55,252 nucleotides of DNA from Alphaproteobacteria bacterium (lineage in GTDB: Bacteria > Pseudomonadota > Alphaproteobacteria > JACZXZ01), in assembly GCA_035625915.1 (NCBI GenBank), contig DASPOR010000013.1, positions 1 to 55,252 of the forward strand, read 5' to 3'. Shown here piece by piece: positions 35,264 through 43,644 of this stretch. A program made the translations under genes and the position numbers. The notes beneath the pieces are model-generated. The model saw only the letters and a list, made by a program, of their open reading frames with translations, was not told where the DNA came from and did no database searches. Every line of letters starts with the position of its first letter. The first letter of the stretch is position 1.

Positions 35264-36844
35264 CTATTTGACTTGCACCCAGTTCCAGTTGAACACGTTG
35301 TCCGGTAGCTGAACCAGGGTCACGTTATCCTTGACACCCCAGGCGAGCGCTTGCTGGTGGAGCGGGATGTGCCCGAACTCCTCCTTGTGGATCTTGAAGG
35401 CTTCGCTGATTTCGGCCTGGCGCTTCTTGGGATCGACCTCGCCCTGGATTTGTCCGGTCAGTTCGTCGACCTTGGCATTGGAATAGCTGCCGTAATTGAA
35501 ACGACCCCGGCCGAGCGCCTGGTCATGGGTGCCGATCAAGTTCCACAGCGGATTCCATGAATCGTATGTGTCGGGCGTCCAGCCGAGCATATAGAAGCTC
35601 CGCTGATAATCCTGAAGCTTGGCGAAATATTTGCTCTTGGTTTCCGCGAGGAGGTTCACTTTGACGCCGACTCGCGCAAGCATCTGCGCCACCGCCTGGC
35701 AAATCTGCTCGTCATTCACATAGCGGTCATTCGGGCAATTCATTCCGACGGTGAAGCCGTTCGGATATCCGGCATCGGCGAGAAGTTTTTTCGCCTCGTT
35801 CGGATCGTAGGCGTAGCGGTCGTTGAGCGACTTGTCCCAGCCATTGACGGAGGGTGCAACCATCAGGCCGGACGGCGTCGCAGCCCCGCGCATTACCTTG
35901 CTCACGATCGCATTCTCGTCGATTGCAAGATAGAACGCCTTGCGCACCCGCACGTCCTTGAAGGGGTTCTTGCCCTTGACATCGGAGTCGGTCAGTTCGT
36001 TCAACGTCTGATTCATGCCGAGAAATATCGTGCGCATTTCTGGGCCCTGGAGAACCTTGCGGCCCGGCGTTTTATTGATGCGATCGACGTCCTGGATCGG
36101 CACCGTGTAGACCATGTCGACTTCGCCCGAAAGAAGGGCCGCGACGCGCGTTGCGTCCGACTTGATGACGCGGAAATCGACGTCGGTCAGGTCGTGCTCG
36201 ACTTGACCCCACCAGTCGGGATTTGGGACGGCGACCGTGCGTACGTCGGGCTCGCGGGACTTCACCATGAAGGGACCGGTGCCGTTCGTGTGCAGGATGG
36301 CGTAGTTCTCTTCCTTCGAGCTTGCGGTCGTCGCCTTCACCGCCCCGTTCTTCTCCGCCCATGCCTTGGACATGATGTACCACTGGGAGAACTGGCCAGG
36401 CAGGAGAGGGTCTGGTGCCTTGGTGATGAAATCGACCGTCATCGGATCGACGATCTTGACCTCGCGCACGGAACCGAGCTTGCCCTTGAGGTCGGAGCCG
36501 TCCCCTATCACGCGCTGATAGGAAAAGAGCACGTCGTCCGCCGTGAAGGGCGAGCCATCGTGAAATTTGACGTTGGGGCGCAGATGGAAACGCCAGGTCG
36601 TCGGATCGGTCTGCTCCCACGAGGTGGCGAGTTTCGGCACCATCTCGAGGCCCTTGCCGCGCCCGACGAGCGGTTCGTATACGTTGCCGAGAAAGCCGAG
36701 CAGGAACGTTTCGTTCAGATAATAAGGCTCCATCGCCGAGACGTCGCCGTCGTTCGCCCAAGTAAGTGTCGTGGCAGACGCTGTTCCGAAGAATCCACAT
36801 GCGAGCGCCGTAGCAAGCGCTACGATCCTTGCCTTCCCTGCCAT
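35264..36844 (-). CDS. peptide/nickel-type ABC transporter substrate-binding protein (family 5)
   Basis: This is a 526-residue periplasmic protein with a signal peptide (GKARIVALATALACGFFGTASA). The mature part is a family 5 extracellular solute-binding protein: EPLVGRGKGLEMVPKLATSWEQ, WRFHLRPNVKFHDGSPFTADDVLFSYQR and IDENAIVSKVMRG. These bind peptides, oligosaccharides, opines or other amides, so the substrate is not certain. GGGAGG precedes the ATG by six bases. It is the first gene of the importer proper, after a 182-base gap that may hold its own promoter. Confidence 0.94.
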   Translation of the reverse strand: MAGKARIVALATALACGFFGTASATTLTWANDGDVSAMEPYYLNETFLLGFLGNVYEPLVGRGKGLEMVPKLATSWEQTDPTTWRFHLRPNVKFHDGSPFTADDVLFSYQRVIGDGSDLKGKLGSVREVKIVDPMTVDFITKAPDPLLPGQFSQWYIMSKAWAEKNGAVKATTASSKEENYAILHTNGTGPFMVKSREPDVRTVAVPNPDWWGQVEHDLTDVDFRVIKSDATRVAALLSGEVDMVYTVPIQDVDRINKTPGRKVLQGPEMRTIFLGMNQTLNELTDSDVKGKNPFKDVRVRKAFYLAIDENAIVSKVMRGAATPSGLMVAPSVNGWDKSLNDRYAYDPNEAKKLLADAGYPNGFTVGMNCPNDRYVNDEQICQAVAQMLARVGVKVNLLAETKSKYFAKLQDYQRSFYMLGWTPDTYDSWNPLWNLIGTHDQALGRGRFNYGSYSNAKVDELTGQIQGEVDPKKRQAEISEAFKIHKEEFGHIPLHQQALAWGVKDNVTLVQLPDNVFNWNWVQVK

Positions 36845-36960
36845 CGACGCCTCCCAGACCGCTTATTCGGTTGTTTGGATAGTGCCCTGTTCGCCTGCCG
36901 ACAAAATGCGACGAATGAGCCTTCTAACGGCCGCTCGTCGCGTTTCTCGGTTCCCGAGAA

Positions 36961-36990
36961 AGCCTAGGCGGTTACAATTTTTTGTGTCAA
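36961..36990 (-). promoter_or_regulatory. possible promoter upstream of the substrate-binding protein gene
   Basis: On the minus strand, TTGACA (complement of 36985-36990) is followed after 18 bases by TAGGCT (36961-36966), a weak -10. The spacer is A-rich. It lies about 120 bases before the ATG of the binding-protein gene, so the importer could be transcribed independently of the upstream hydrolase. Strength and use are unproven. Confidence 0.3.
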
Positions 36991-37026
36991 CTGGTTTCGC
37001 GCCGCGTTAAAGCGCGCCGGCGGCGA

Positions 37027-37761
37027 TCAAGCACCCTTCGCGGCCAAGCCTTCCGGGATACGTGCCGCACCCTCATCGAGGCGGGCGATCGCTTCCGCAC
37101 TCGACATCACGTCGCCGAAAGCGCGGATGAATGTCGAATAGGTCACGAGATTGTCGAGATCGGTGCGTGCTGCATTGGCGTCCGAGACCATGATGGTCTT
37201 GAAGTCAAGAAACGCCGCCTCCCGTGCAGTCGATTCGCAACAGACGTTCGTGACAGTGCCGGCAATCAGCAGCGTGTCGAGTCCATTGTCGCGTAGCAGT
37301 CTTTCGAGCCGGCCCTTGCTTCCGCAGAACCCGCTGAAGCGGTTCTTGGACACAATGGCCTCACCCGGCCGAAAATCGAGCAGCGGCCAGATCGCATGAC
37401 CTTCATGGCCTTCGGTGAGGACATCGCGAAAATGTCCGCCCGTCTCCGGTCCCATCACGTGATCGAACAGGACTTGCCACCGGTCGGCCTCGTCGGGTCC
37501 GTAGGTCGATACGACCCATATAATCTTGCCCCCCGTCCGGCGCACCGAATCGGCGAGGCGGTTGATCGCCGGGACCACGTCGCGCGCCGGATCCAATGCG
37601 GTCGGCCAACCTTCTTTCAGGAAGGCCGTTTGCATGTCGACGACGACCAATGCCGTGCGTCGGGGGTCGAGCCGGTCATAGCAGTGAAGCCTGCCGCGAC
37701 GCGCCGTGATGCGTGCGACGAGTTCGGCGGGGAACGGATATCCGGTTATGTCGTTGCCCAT
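37027..37761 (-). CDS. isochorismatase-family cysteine hydrolase
   Basis: This 244-residue protein has the isochorismatase-like triad: Asp42 in ALVVVDMQTAF, Lys139 in AIVSKNRFSGF and Cys174 in TVTNVCCESTAREA. The layout is that of the RutB/ureidoacrylate and N-carbamoylsarcosine amidase group, which hydrolyse amides or ureides. A cupin gene lies 12 bases upstream and a complete peptide-type importer lies downstream, suggesting import and hydrolysis of a nitrogenous compound. The exact substrate is unknown. Confidence 0.9.
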   Translation of the reverse strand: MGNDITGYPFPAELVARITARRGRLHCYDRLDPRRTALVVVDMQTAFLKEGWPTALDPARDVVPAINRLADSVRRTGGKIIWVVSTYGPDEADRWQVLFDHVMGPETGGHFRDVLTEGHEGHAIWPLLDFRPGEAIVSKNRFSGFCGSKGRLERLLRDNGLDTLLIAGTVTNVCCESTAREAAFLDFKTIMVSDANAARTDLDNLVTYSTFIRAFGDVMSSAEAIARLDEGAARIPEGLAAKGA

Positions 37762-37773
37762 TTTCGCCGAATT

Positions 37774-38121
37774 CTATTCGAAGAACTCGGTGACAAAGTA
37801 CTTGACCGTTTCGCCGCCGAGGACACGCGGCCGATGGCGGTGGGTGGATCCAGCCGGAATGTGGACAATGTCGCCCGGTCCTGCCTCGACCACGTTATCC
37901 GCAAATTCGTAGCGGATGCGGCCGGAGACGATATAGGCCGTGTGACCCGCCTCGCACCAATGGTCGCCATCGTGGCCGGGTTTGCGCTCTTGGTAACGCA
38001 CGATGAGGCCATCCGGCATGCGCGCTTCCTTGCCGAGAACCCCGGGGGAGAGTGGACGAAGTGGCGCACTGCTTGCGTGAAATACGTATGGACTGTCGGC
38101 GGCCGCGACATCGCCCGGCAT
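37774..38121 (-). CDS. cupin domain protein
   Basis: This 115-residue single-domain cupin has the two motifs: GHDGDHWCEAGHTAYIVSGRIRYEF (metal ligands His, Glu, His) and PGDIVHIPAGSTHRHRP. The ATG at 38119-38121 is preceded by the strong site GAGGGAGGAA; a longer frame to 38157 is rejected. It is the first gene of the leftward cluster. Cupins next to amidases may be sugar/ureide-processing enzymes or small-molecule sensors; nothing more specific can be said. Confidence 0.88.
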   Translation of the reverse strand: MPGDVAAADSPYVFHASSAPLRPLSPGVLGKEARMPDGLIVRYQERKPGHDGDHWCEAGHTAYIVSGRIRYEFADNVVEAGPGDIVHIPAGSTHRHRPRVLGGETVKYFVTEFFE

Positions 38122-38348
38122 TGCTTCCTCCCTCGACCATGATGTGCGCGGTGTCATAGCAGGGGTACGGTCCCGCGTACAACCCGAATGAAGGACCGCT
38201 CAATCGCACTTGAGCGCGATCGTCTTCCAGGCGGCCGTAACCACGAGGGCAAGGGTTGCGGCGACGAGCAATAGCCGGCCAACGGTAATTGCAACGGCGA
38301 GGTTTTCGGAATGGGAACGCGCAAACCTGGAAAACGGAAAAGCTGTTC

Positions 38349-38367
38349 AAAAAATACGATATTTTTT
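38349..38367. repeat. A/T hairpin just upstream of the L,D-transpeptidase gene
   Basis: AAAAAATA (38349-38356) and TATTTTTT (38360-38367) are perfect inverted arms with a CGA loop. The start of the transpeptidase gene is 17 bases further on. The A/T island is conspicuous in GC-rich DNA. TACGAT inside it could act as a -10 element, or it could terminate transcription on either strand. Confidence 0.45.
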
Positions 38368-38383
38368 ACATTAGCCGTGATAG

Positions 38384-40165
38384 ATGTTCGGCGGATCGGA
38401 CGCGTCGCGCCCGGGCTGCGGATCAGGGGATAAACTATTGGTTTCGAACGGCTCGATGAACGGGGCTGGCGCTGTGCGCGGGCTCGGGGCAGCTGTTGCG
38501 CGCCTCGGCCTGGCCTCGTTTTTCATCCTTGCGAGCTGCTTTTTTGGGCTTGGCTGGGCGCAATCGGATGGGCCGGCGGCCGCGGATGCGCTCGCGCCAA
38601 TCATTCAAGCGATGCTTGCCAGCGACTCGCCACCGGCCCTCGATGCTCGGGGCCTGGATATCCCGGCCCTCCGCCGCTTTTACGACGCACGCAACGACGC
38701 ACCCGCTTGGACGGGAAGTGTCGAGGCGCAGCAGGCGGCAGCACTTCTCCTCGCAGCACTGGATCGGGCGGGCGACGACGGACTGGACCCTGCCGACTAT
38801 CACGTCTCGGCACTCACAGCGCACGCCGCAGCGGCCGACCCGACGACGACGGCCGAGCGGGAATTGCTATTGACCGACGCGTTTCTCCATTATGCCCACG
38901 ATATGCGCCTCGGCCGGGCGACGCCGGACGACGTCGATGACGAGATCGCACTGCCCGTCGAGCACTACGATGCGGGGGCGGCCCTCGCCCTCGCGCTCAA
39001 GGAGGGTAGCCTCGCGGCGCTTATTGCGGATCTGCCGCCGCATTATGCCGAGTACACGGCGCTCAAGACGGCACTCAAAGCCTATCGCGAGCGCCTCGCC
39101 GCGGGGGAATGGCCGCAGGTCCCAGATGGCGACGAGATCAAGTTGGATGGCAACGATCCCCGCCTGCCTGCCCTTCGCAAGCGGTTGGCGCAGGAGGATC
39201 CGGCACTCGCCCCGACGCAACAGGCGGCCAGAAAAGGCGATCTCGCCGAGGCGATCAAACGCTTCCAGGCGAGAAACGGCCTCGAGCCGGACGGCCGGGC
39301 AGGTACCAGAACCCTTGCCATGCTCAATATCTCGATTACCGAGCGCATCGCACAGATCGTCGCGAACATGGAGCGTTGGCGCTGGATGCCGCGCACGATC
39401 GAGAACAGCTACGTCATGGTCAACACCGCGGACGGCACGCTCCGAGTCGTCGAGGATGGGTCGGTTGTCCTGACGTCCAAGGTCGTCGTCGGCGATGAGA
39501 AGCATCCGAGCCCGATCCTGCGCGCCGTCGCACGCAGCGTTACGGTCAATCCGCCCTGGAATGTGCCGATGTCCATCGCGGTCAAGGAAATGTTGCCGAA
39601 GCTCAAACACGACCCGACATATCTCATGGGCGAGGAAATTGTCGTACTGAACGGACCCGATGGCGATCCCTATGGGGTCAACGTCAACTGGCGCCGATAT
39701 TCGAAAAATCATTTCCCTTACGTTCTACAGCAGCTTCCAGGGCCCAAGAACGCCCTCGGCCAACTCAAAATAGAGTTGCCGAATAGATTCGACGTCTATT
39801 TGCATGACACGCCATCGAAGAAACTCTTCGCACGTGCCCAGCGCGACTTCAGCCACGGCTGCATCCGGGTCGAGGAAGTCATGGGGCTCGCCTCGTTGCT
39901 ATTGACGGGGAACACGGACGATGCGGTGGAGGATCTCAAGTCGAAAATCGAGGACGGCGCCACATATCACCTCCCCGCCAAGCACCCGCTCCCCGTCTAC
40001 GTCGTCTATTGGACCGTCGTCACCGACGCGGACGGTGCAATTTCCTTTCGGCCCGACACCTATGGCCGGGATGCGCGCGTGATATCGGCGATCGCCTCGC
40101 GTGTTCGGCTTTCGATGCCTGGCCCAGGGCAAGTGTCGCATGGCGTTCGCCAAGGCAACGGTTGA
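38384..40165 (+). CDS. murein L,D-transpeptidase, YcbB/LdtD family
   Basis: This 593-residue exported protein has an N-terminal hydrophobic segment (ARLGLASFFILASCFFGLGWAQ), a YcbB-type scaffold domain (LRRFYDARNDAPAWTG to YKTLKTALKAYRERLAAG-like), a peptidoglycan-binding domain (LAEAIKRFQARNGLEPDGRAG) and a C-terminal YkuD catalytic domain with HDTPSKKLFARAQRDFSHG and the nucleophile Cys493 in SHGCIRVEE. It makes 3-3 peptidoglycan cross-links. The length matches E. coli LdtD. No ribosome site is obvious at 38384; an ATG at 38456 is an alternative that keeps the signal segment. Confidence 0.92.
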   Translation: MFGGSDASRPGCGSGDKLLVSNGSMNGAGAVRGLGAAVARLGLASFFILASCFFGLGWAQSDGPAAADALAPIIQAMLASDSPPALDARGLDIPALRRFYDARNDAPAWTGSVEAQQAAALLLAALDRAGDDGLDPADYHVSALTAHAAAADPTTTAERELLLTDAFLHYAHDMRLGRATPDDVDDEIALPVEHYDAGAALALALKEGSLAALIADLPPHYAEYTALKTALKAYRERLAAGEWPQVPDGDEIKLDGNDPRLPALRKRLAQEDPALAPTQQAARKGDLAEAIKRFQARNGLEPDGRAGTRTLAMLNISITERIAQIVANMERWRWMPRTIENSYVMVNTADGTLRVVEDGSVVLTSKVVVGDEKHPSPILRAVARSVTVNPPWNVPMSIAVKEMLPKLKHDPTYLMGEEIVVLNGPDGDPYGVNVNWRRYSKNHFPYVLQQLPGPKNALGQLKIELPNRFDVYLHDTPSKKLFARAQRDFSHGCIRVEEVMGLASLLLTGNTDDAVEDLKSKIEDGATYHLPAKHPLPVYVVYWTVVTDADGAISFRPDTYGRDARVISAIASRVRLSMPGPGQVSHGVRQGNG

Positions 40166-40186
40166 GCGCGTGCCGGCGAGTGTTGG

Positions 40187-40801
40187 TCATGTGACGAACA
40201 GGACGATACCGGTAAGGACGAGCATGCCCGTCCAGACGATGTCGAAATTGATCCAGCGCTTGCGGAGTATATCGACGCCGAGCCGGTCATAGACGACGAG
40301 CGCCACGGCACCGGTGACAGCCAGCGTGGCAAGCGTATGTACGCCAACGGCCGCAAGCGAAATCGCCAGCGCACTTTCGTAAAGGCCCATGGAATTTGCG
40401 CATAACGGAAGGAGAGCCGGCATCAGCATGAGCCCTGCGCCGTGTGCGCTCGCCATCAGGAAAGACCAGACGAGCAATCCCGAAAGACCGGTCGTCATGC
40501 CGATGCGCACGCGATGGCGATGGCCGTAAAGCGCACGATAGAGCGCCCAACCGATCAAGATCGCGCCGGCGACAGGCCGCAGAGCGGATGAATCGATCTC
40601 GGCGCCCACCACCACCGCGGCGGCAATCATCAGGATCGACAGCGCGTGGCCGGCCGCGATCGGGATGAGCGAGACTATGACGACTCGGCGGCTTCGGCGA
40701 TGCAAGCCGAGGGCCACGGCGAAGAGCCAACCCATCGCCGGATTGAGACCGTGGAACGCGCCAAGGCCGACGAGCGCCATCCAAGGCCATATCGTCGTCA
40801 C
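40187..40801 (-). CDS. integral membrane protein with FHGLNPAMGWLF motif
   Basis: This 204-residue protein has about six membrane helices. The N-terminal GAFHGLNPAMGWLFAVALG and the central LSGLLVWSFLMASAHGAGLMLMP resemble conserved motifs of NicO/HupE-like metal or small-molecule exporters without matching their classic His-rich signatures. It starts (GTG) 46 bases after the SELENBP1-like gene on the same strand, so it may be co-transcribed with it; I recall such membrane proteins near methanethiol oxidase genes, but this is from memory. It converges on the transpeptidase gene. Confidence 0.75.
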   Translation of the reverse strand: MTTIWPWMALVGLGAFHGLNPAMGWLFAVALGLHRRSRRVVIVSLIPIAAGHALSILMIAAAVVVGAEIDSSALRPVAGAILIGWALYRALYGHRHRVRIGMTTGLSGLLVWSFLMASAHGAGLMLMPALLPLCANSMGLYESALAISLAAVGVHTLATLAVTGAVALVVYDRLGVDILRKRWINFDIVWTGMLVLTGIVLFVT

Positions 40802-40847
40802 GGCCGGGACTTACGTTCAGCCTCGCATCCCGAGGCCAGTTCGCACC

Positions 40848-42242
40848 TCAGGGATAGCAATAGGAGTCCGAGGAGCAGTCCCCGCCTTCGAGCCGCACTT
40901 GGTGCGGCCGATGGCTCTCCGGCCATGCGATGAAGAATTTCGGATCGAAGGCAATCCCGCCATCGGACCCGGCATCGAGCTTCACCATCCAGCCGTCAAC
41001 GCCTTCCGGATAGAATTGCTCGTCGATCGCGCCGTATAGCGAATTCGTGAAGTAGACCCGGCGACCGTCGCGGCTGATCTCAACCATCTGCGGCCCGCCG
41101 TTGAGCTTGCGGCCGGCGGCACCCGGGTGGGTCGACTTCGACACAATGCCGCCAATCTTCACCTTGCCCGAGAGTTTTGGCGAGAAGGGATCGGACACGT
41201 CGTACTGACGAAGCTCCCCCGTACCCCAACACGCGACGTAAAGAAAGCGATCGTCCATCGAGAGGTCGATATCAGTGACGAGGGGCGGCACGGCCTTGAA
41301 ACCCTTGAGCATGGGCGGCAAATCGTCCGCACTCGCGGGCTCCGCGGGAATTTCAGCGACCTTCTTGACCGCCCACTTGTCTCCCTCGCGATGCCATACC
41401 CAAATTGACGACGAAAGGTCCTTGAGGCTAACCACGCAATTCACGAATCCGTATGCCTTCGTGGGATCGTGCGCGGGGCGAAGCTCGAAAACCAGTTGGT
41501 GCTCCGGGCCGAAATCGATCTCCTGTCGATGCTTGCGCCCATGGAGGTCCCAAAAGTGCAGCTTTCGCCCGTATCGACTGCCAAGAAGGACCTCGGGTAC
41601 CAGGCCATTCTCGAACGTCGCAGGCAGACCCCATTCGCTCGTGATCAGCGTGTCATGGCCGAGATGCCACCATACGTCGTAGGCGAGCTGCTGAGGTCCG
41701 CGGTCGATTTCCCATCGGCCGCGAATGTCGAAACTTTCCTGGTCCATCAGAAAGACCCCGCCGGGCGCCTCCCCTTTCCCATTGGCAAGTGCCGCCACGT
41801 AGATTCCTTCGGGTCCACAGTGAATCGTGTGCGGCCGCGTATAGCCCGCTTTGTCGGCGACTTCGTCCGGCTCGAGAACGCGGACGATTTTCGGATTGCG
41901 CGGGTCAGCCTTGACATCGAGGATGTGAATGCGGGACGAGCGCAAGCCGGGCACGATTAGGTAGCGTCGCTCCATATGTGCGTGCGGAGCGTTGGGGCAA
42001 AGACAGGAGCTGCAGGCATTCCAGCCGAAATGGTGCAATTCGTCCCCGACATTGGGCATCGTCACGTTGCCGACGATGCGCCCGTAGTTTGGCGAGCCTC
42101 GATCGACGTCGACGACCGATAGGGCGTCTGGAACCTTTCGCCGAGGATCGAAGCTCGCGACGTATGCCAGGGTTTCCGCCGGCGCCTTCATGGCCGACCG
42201 TGGCGAAGGATAAAACGAGGGATCGGGTCTCCAGCTTGTCAT
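40848..42242 (-). CDS. selenium-binding protein 1/methanethiol oxidase family (SBP56)
   Basis: This 464-residue protein covers the entire SBP56 fold. Diagnostic segments are PNVGDELHHFGWNACSSCL near residue 65-80, YTRPHTIHCGPEGIYVAAL, LHFWDLHGRKHRQEIDFG, FLYVACWGTGELRQYDVSDP and RDGRRVYFTNSLYGAIDEQFYPEG. The His and Cys residues that bind copper in methanethiol oxidase are present in these motifs. There is no signal peptide, in contrast to the periplasmic bacterial MtoX; the opening is closer to human SELENBP1. It would oxidise methanethiol to formaldehyde, sulfide and peroxide. AAGGA lies seven bases before the ATG. Confidence 0.92.
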   Translation of the reverse strand: MTSWRPDPSFYPSPRSAMKAPAETLAYVASFDPRRKVPDALSVVDVDRGSPNYGRIVGNVTMPNVGDELHHFGWNACSSCLCPNAPHAHMERRYLIVPGLRSSRIHILDVKADPRNPKIVRVLEPDEVADKAGYTRPHTIHCGPEGIYVAALANGKGEAPGGVFLMDQESFDIRGRWEIDRGPQQLAYDVWWHLGHDTLITSEWGLPATFENGLVPEVLLGSRYGRKLHFWDLHGRKHRQEIDFGPEHQLVFELRPAHDPTKAYGFVNCVVSLKDLSSSIWVWHREGDKWAVKKVAEIPAEPASADDLPPMLKGFKAVPPLVTDIDLSMDDRFLYVACWGTGELRQYDVSDPFSPKLSGKVKIGGIVSKSTHPGAAGRKLNGGPQMVEISRDGRRVYFTNSLYGAIDEQFYPEGVDGWMVKLDAGSDGGIAFDPKFFIAWPESHRPHQVRLEGGDCSSDSYCYP

Positions 42243-42433
42243 GTCCGGATCCTTTCGTTGAGCCTGTTGACGAATCGCCTGCCGGCGTTCTTATGCCGCA
42301 ACCTCGTCGATCGAGTTATCCGAACCAGGCTTGCAGGGTATGCCGCGGCGAACGCGGAGTCCACAGATGCGCCAAACGGCGTTATGTTTGGGCGTCACGT
42401 CGGCGCGCATGGAATACCGATGAGGAATGCGCG

Positions 42434-43072
42434 ATGCGTAAGATCGTTGTCCTTATTGCCATTTTCATGTTTGGACCGCTCGAGGCAGCACTTGCAACCG
42501 GAAGTGCCCAGGCAGCACCTTCGATCACTCAGGCCGAGCAATTCGTCCATCGAGTCGGTGACGAAGCACTCGACCTCCTCGCACGCTACAACAACCGACC
42601 GAATCCGCAATATCGCGACCGGCTAAAGGCGCTCATCAGCGAGAACTTCGATCTCGAGCGCGGGACGAAATTCGTTCTAGGACGATACTGGGACTCGGCA
42701 ACTCCCCAGCAGAAGAATCAGCTCGTGGCGTTGCTACCCGCTTACGCGCTCGAAATCGCCACGCGAACTTTCTTCGCATTGCGCGCGCGCGATATTCAGG
42801 AATTCACCGTTGTCGGCGCCACACCTTCGGCCGAGACCGACGTTCTTGTCTTGACGCACGTTAGTGTCGGTGGCTCACCACCGCTGAACATCGGATGGCG
42901 GGTGCATGAGGCGAACGGCCGGCTCAAGGTCGTCGACGCAACCGTTGAGGGCATTAGCGTCGCGATCACCTTGCGCGACATGGTCGGCGCCGAGGTCGCG
43001 CAGAAAGGCATTGCAGGTTTGATCGCGGACGTTAACACGAAGCTGCGCGAATTGAATGCGGCAACCGATTGA
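42434..43072 (+). CDS. MlaC/Ttg2D family periplasmic lipid-binding protein (HpnM-like)
   Basis: This is a 212-residue secreted protein with a signal peptide (RKIVVLIAIFMFGPLEAALATGSAQA) and an MlaC-like mature domain: RLKALISENFDLERGTKFVLGRYWDSATPQQ, then VLVLTHVSVGGSPPLNIGWRVHEANGRLKVVDATVEGISVAIT. MlaC shuttles phospholipids; the related HpnM works in hopanoid transport. GAGGAA lies seven bases before the ATG, and a longer frame to 41978 antisense to SBP56 is rejected. No mlaDEF or hpnN is adjacent. Hopanoid genes are 31 kb away. Confidence 0.88.
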   Translation: MRKIVVLIAIFMFGPLEAALATGSAQAAPSITQAEQFVHRVGDEALDLLARYNNRPNPQYRDRLKALISENFDLERGTKFVLGRYWDSATPQQKNQLVALLPAYALEIATRTFFALRARDIQEFTVVGATPSAETDVLVLTHVSVGGSPPLNIGWRVHEANGRLKVVDATVEGISVAITLRDMVGAEVAQKGIAGLIADVNTKLRELNAATD

Positions 43073-43318
43073 GGCGGCCGACGTCATTGGTTGTCTGACC
43101 CTCCTTATCGCGCCGTCTCCTGCAAACGAAAGAGAGGAATGCATCGCGTTGGCGAGGCAATGCCGAGTCGCTTCGGATTCGAAACGCGATTTATTGCGAG
43201 GACGATCGCAGTGCCGAGAGCCGACCGATTGCGCATGCCGCCCTCTCTTGCCCGCCGTTATCGCGAGGTCCTTCGCCGCGGCGACTCGCGTTTGGCCGAT
43301 AGGCGGGTCTCGTGTGGC

Positions 43319-43371
43319 GAATCCGAAATTCGCCACATCTGGGTGCGGGGCTGTCAGCGAATTTCGGATTC
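43319..43371. repeat. 15-base perfect inverted repeat
   Basis: GAATCCGAAATTCGC (43319-43333) and GCGAATTTCGGATTC (43357-43371) are exact reverse complements with 23 bases between. A hairpin of 53 bases is possible. The inner AAATT part gives each arm its own dyad character. Confidence 0.75.
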
Positions 43372-43421
43372 AAAGCACAATACTGCGTCGTGTACGACGA
43401 ATAATTCCGAACTTCTCCAAT

Positions 43422-43521
43422 CGTCATGCCCGGGCTTGACCCGGGCATCCACGTGCTGCCGCCCAATCGCTGAAAGACGTGGATGGCCGGGTCTCGGCCT
43501 TCGGCCGGCCCGGCCATGACG
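43422..43521. repeat. dispersed alphaproteobacterial palindromic repeat element
   Basis: The element begins CGTCATG (43422-43428) and ends CATGACG (43515-43521). Inside, CCCGGGC...GCCCGGG-type segments and CATCCACGT (43446-43454) with ACGTGGATG (43477-43485) form nested inverted repeats. Elements of this form, with GTCATGCCCGGGCTTGACCC, are scattered in intergenic regions of many Alphaproteobacteria. In coding frames they give the artefactual peptide PGLTRAST. Confidence 0.8.
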
Positions 43522-43572
43522 TCAAAGGGAACGAACTCTCAGACTTGGCGCAATCACAAGAGGCTGTATCTC

Positions 43573-43644
43573 GTGTGGTATTCGGATTTGAAGTTCCTAA
43601 ACGCGGATGCCACCATACTGTTAGGAATTTCAAATCCACCACAC
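43573..43644. repeat. 72-base imperfect hairpin element
   Basis: Left arm: GTGTGGT, ATTC, GGATTTGAA, G, TTCCTAA (43573-43600). Right arm: TTAGGAA, T, TTCAAATCC, ACCACAC (43621-43644). The arms match over 23 of 24 positions apart from a four-base insertion (ATTC) in the left. A 20-base loop separates them. It lies 59 bases upstream of the tandem hydrolase start and is low in GC compared with the flanks. Confidence 0.7.

Noticed and set aside
38199-38345. Minus-strand frame ending in a hydrophobic segment and KTIALKCD
   Set aside because: No ATG or GTG with a ribosome site precedes it; a stop lies immediately upstream. It could be a fragment but cannot be supported.
43091-43519. 142-codon open frame in the repeat-rich gap
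   Set aside because: It reads through the dispersed palindromic element and gives the typical artefactual PGLTRAST peptide.
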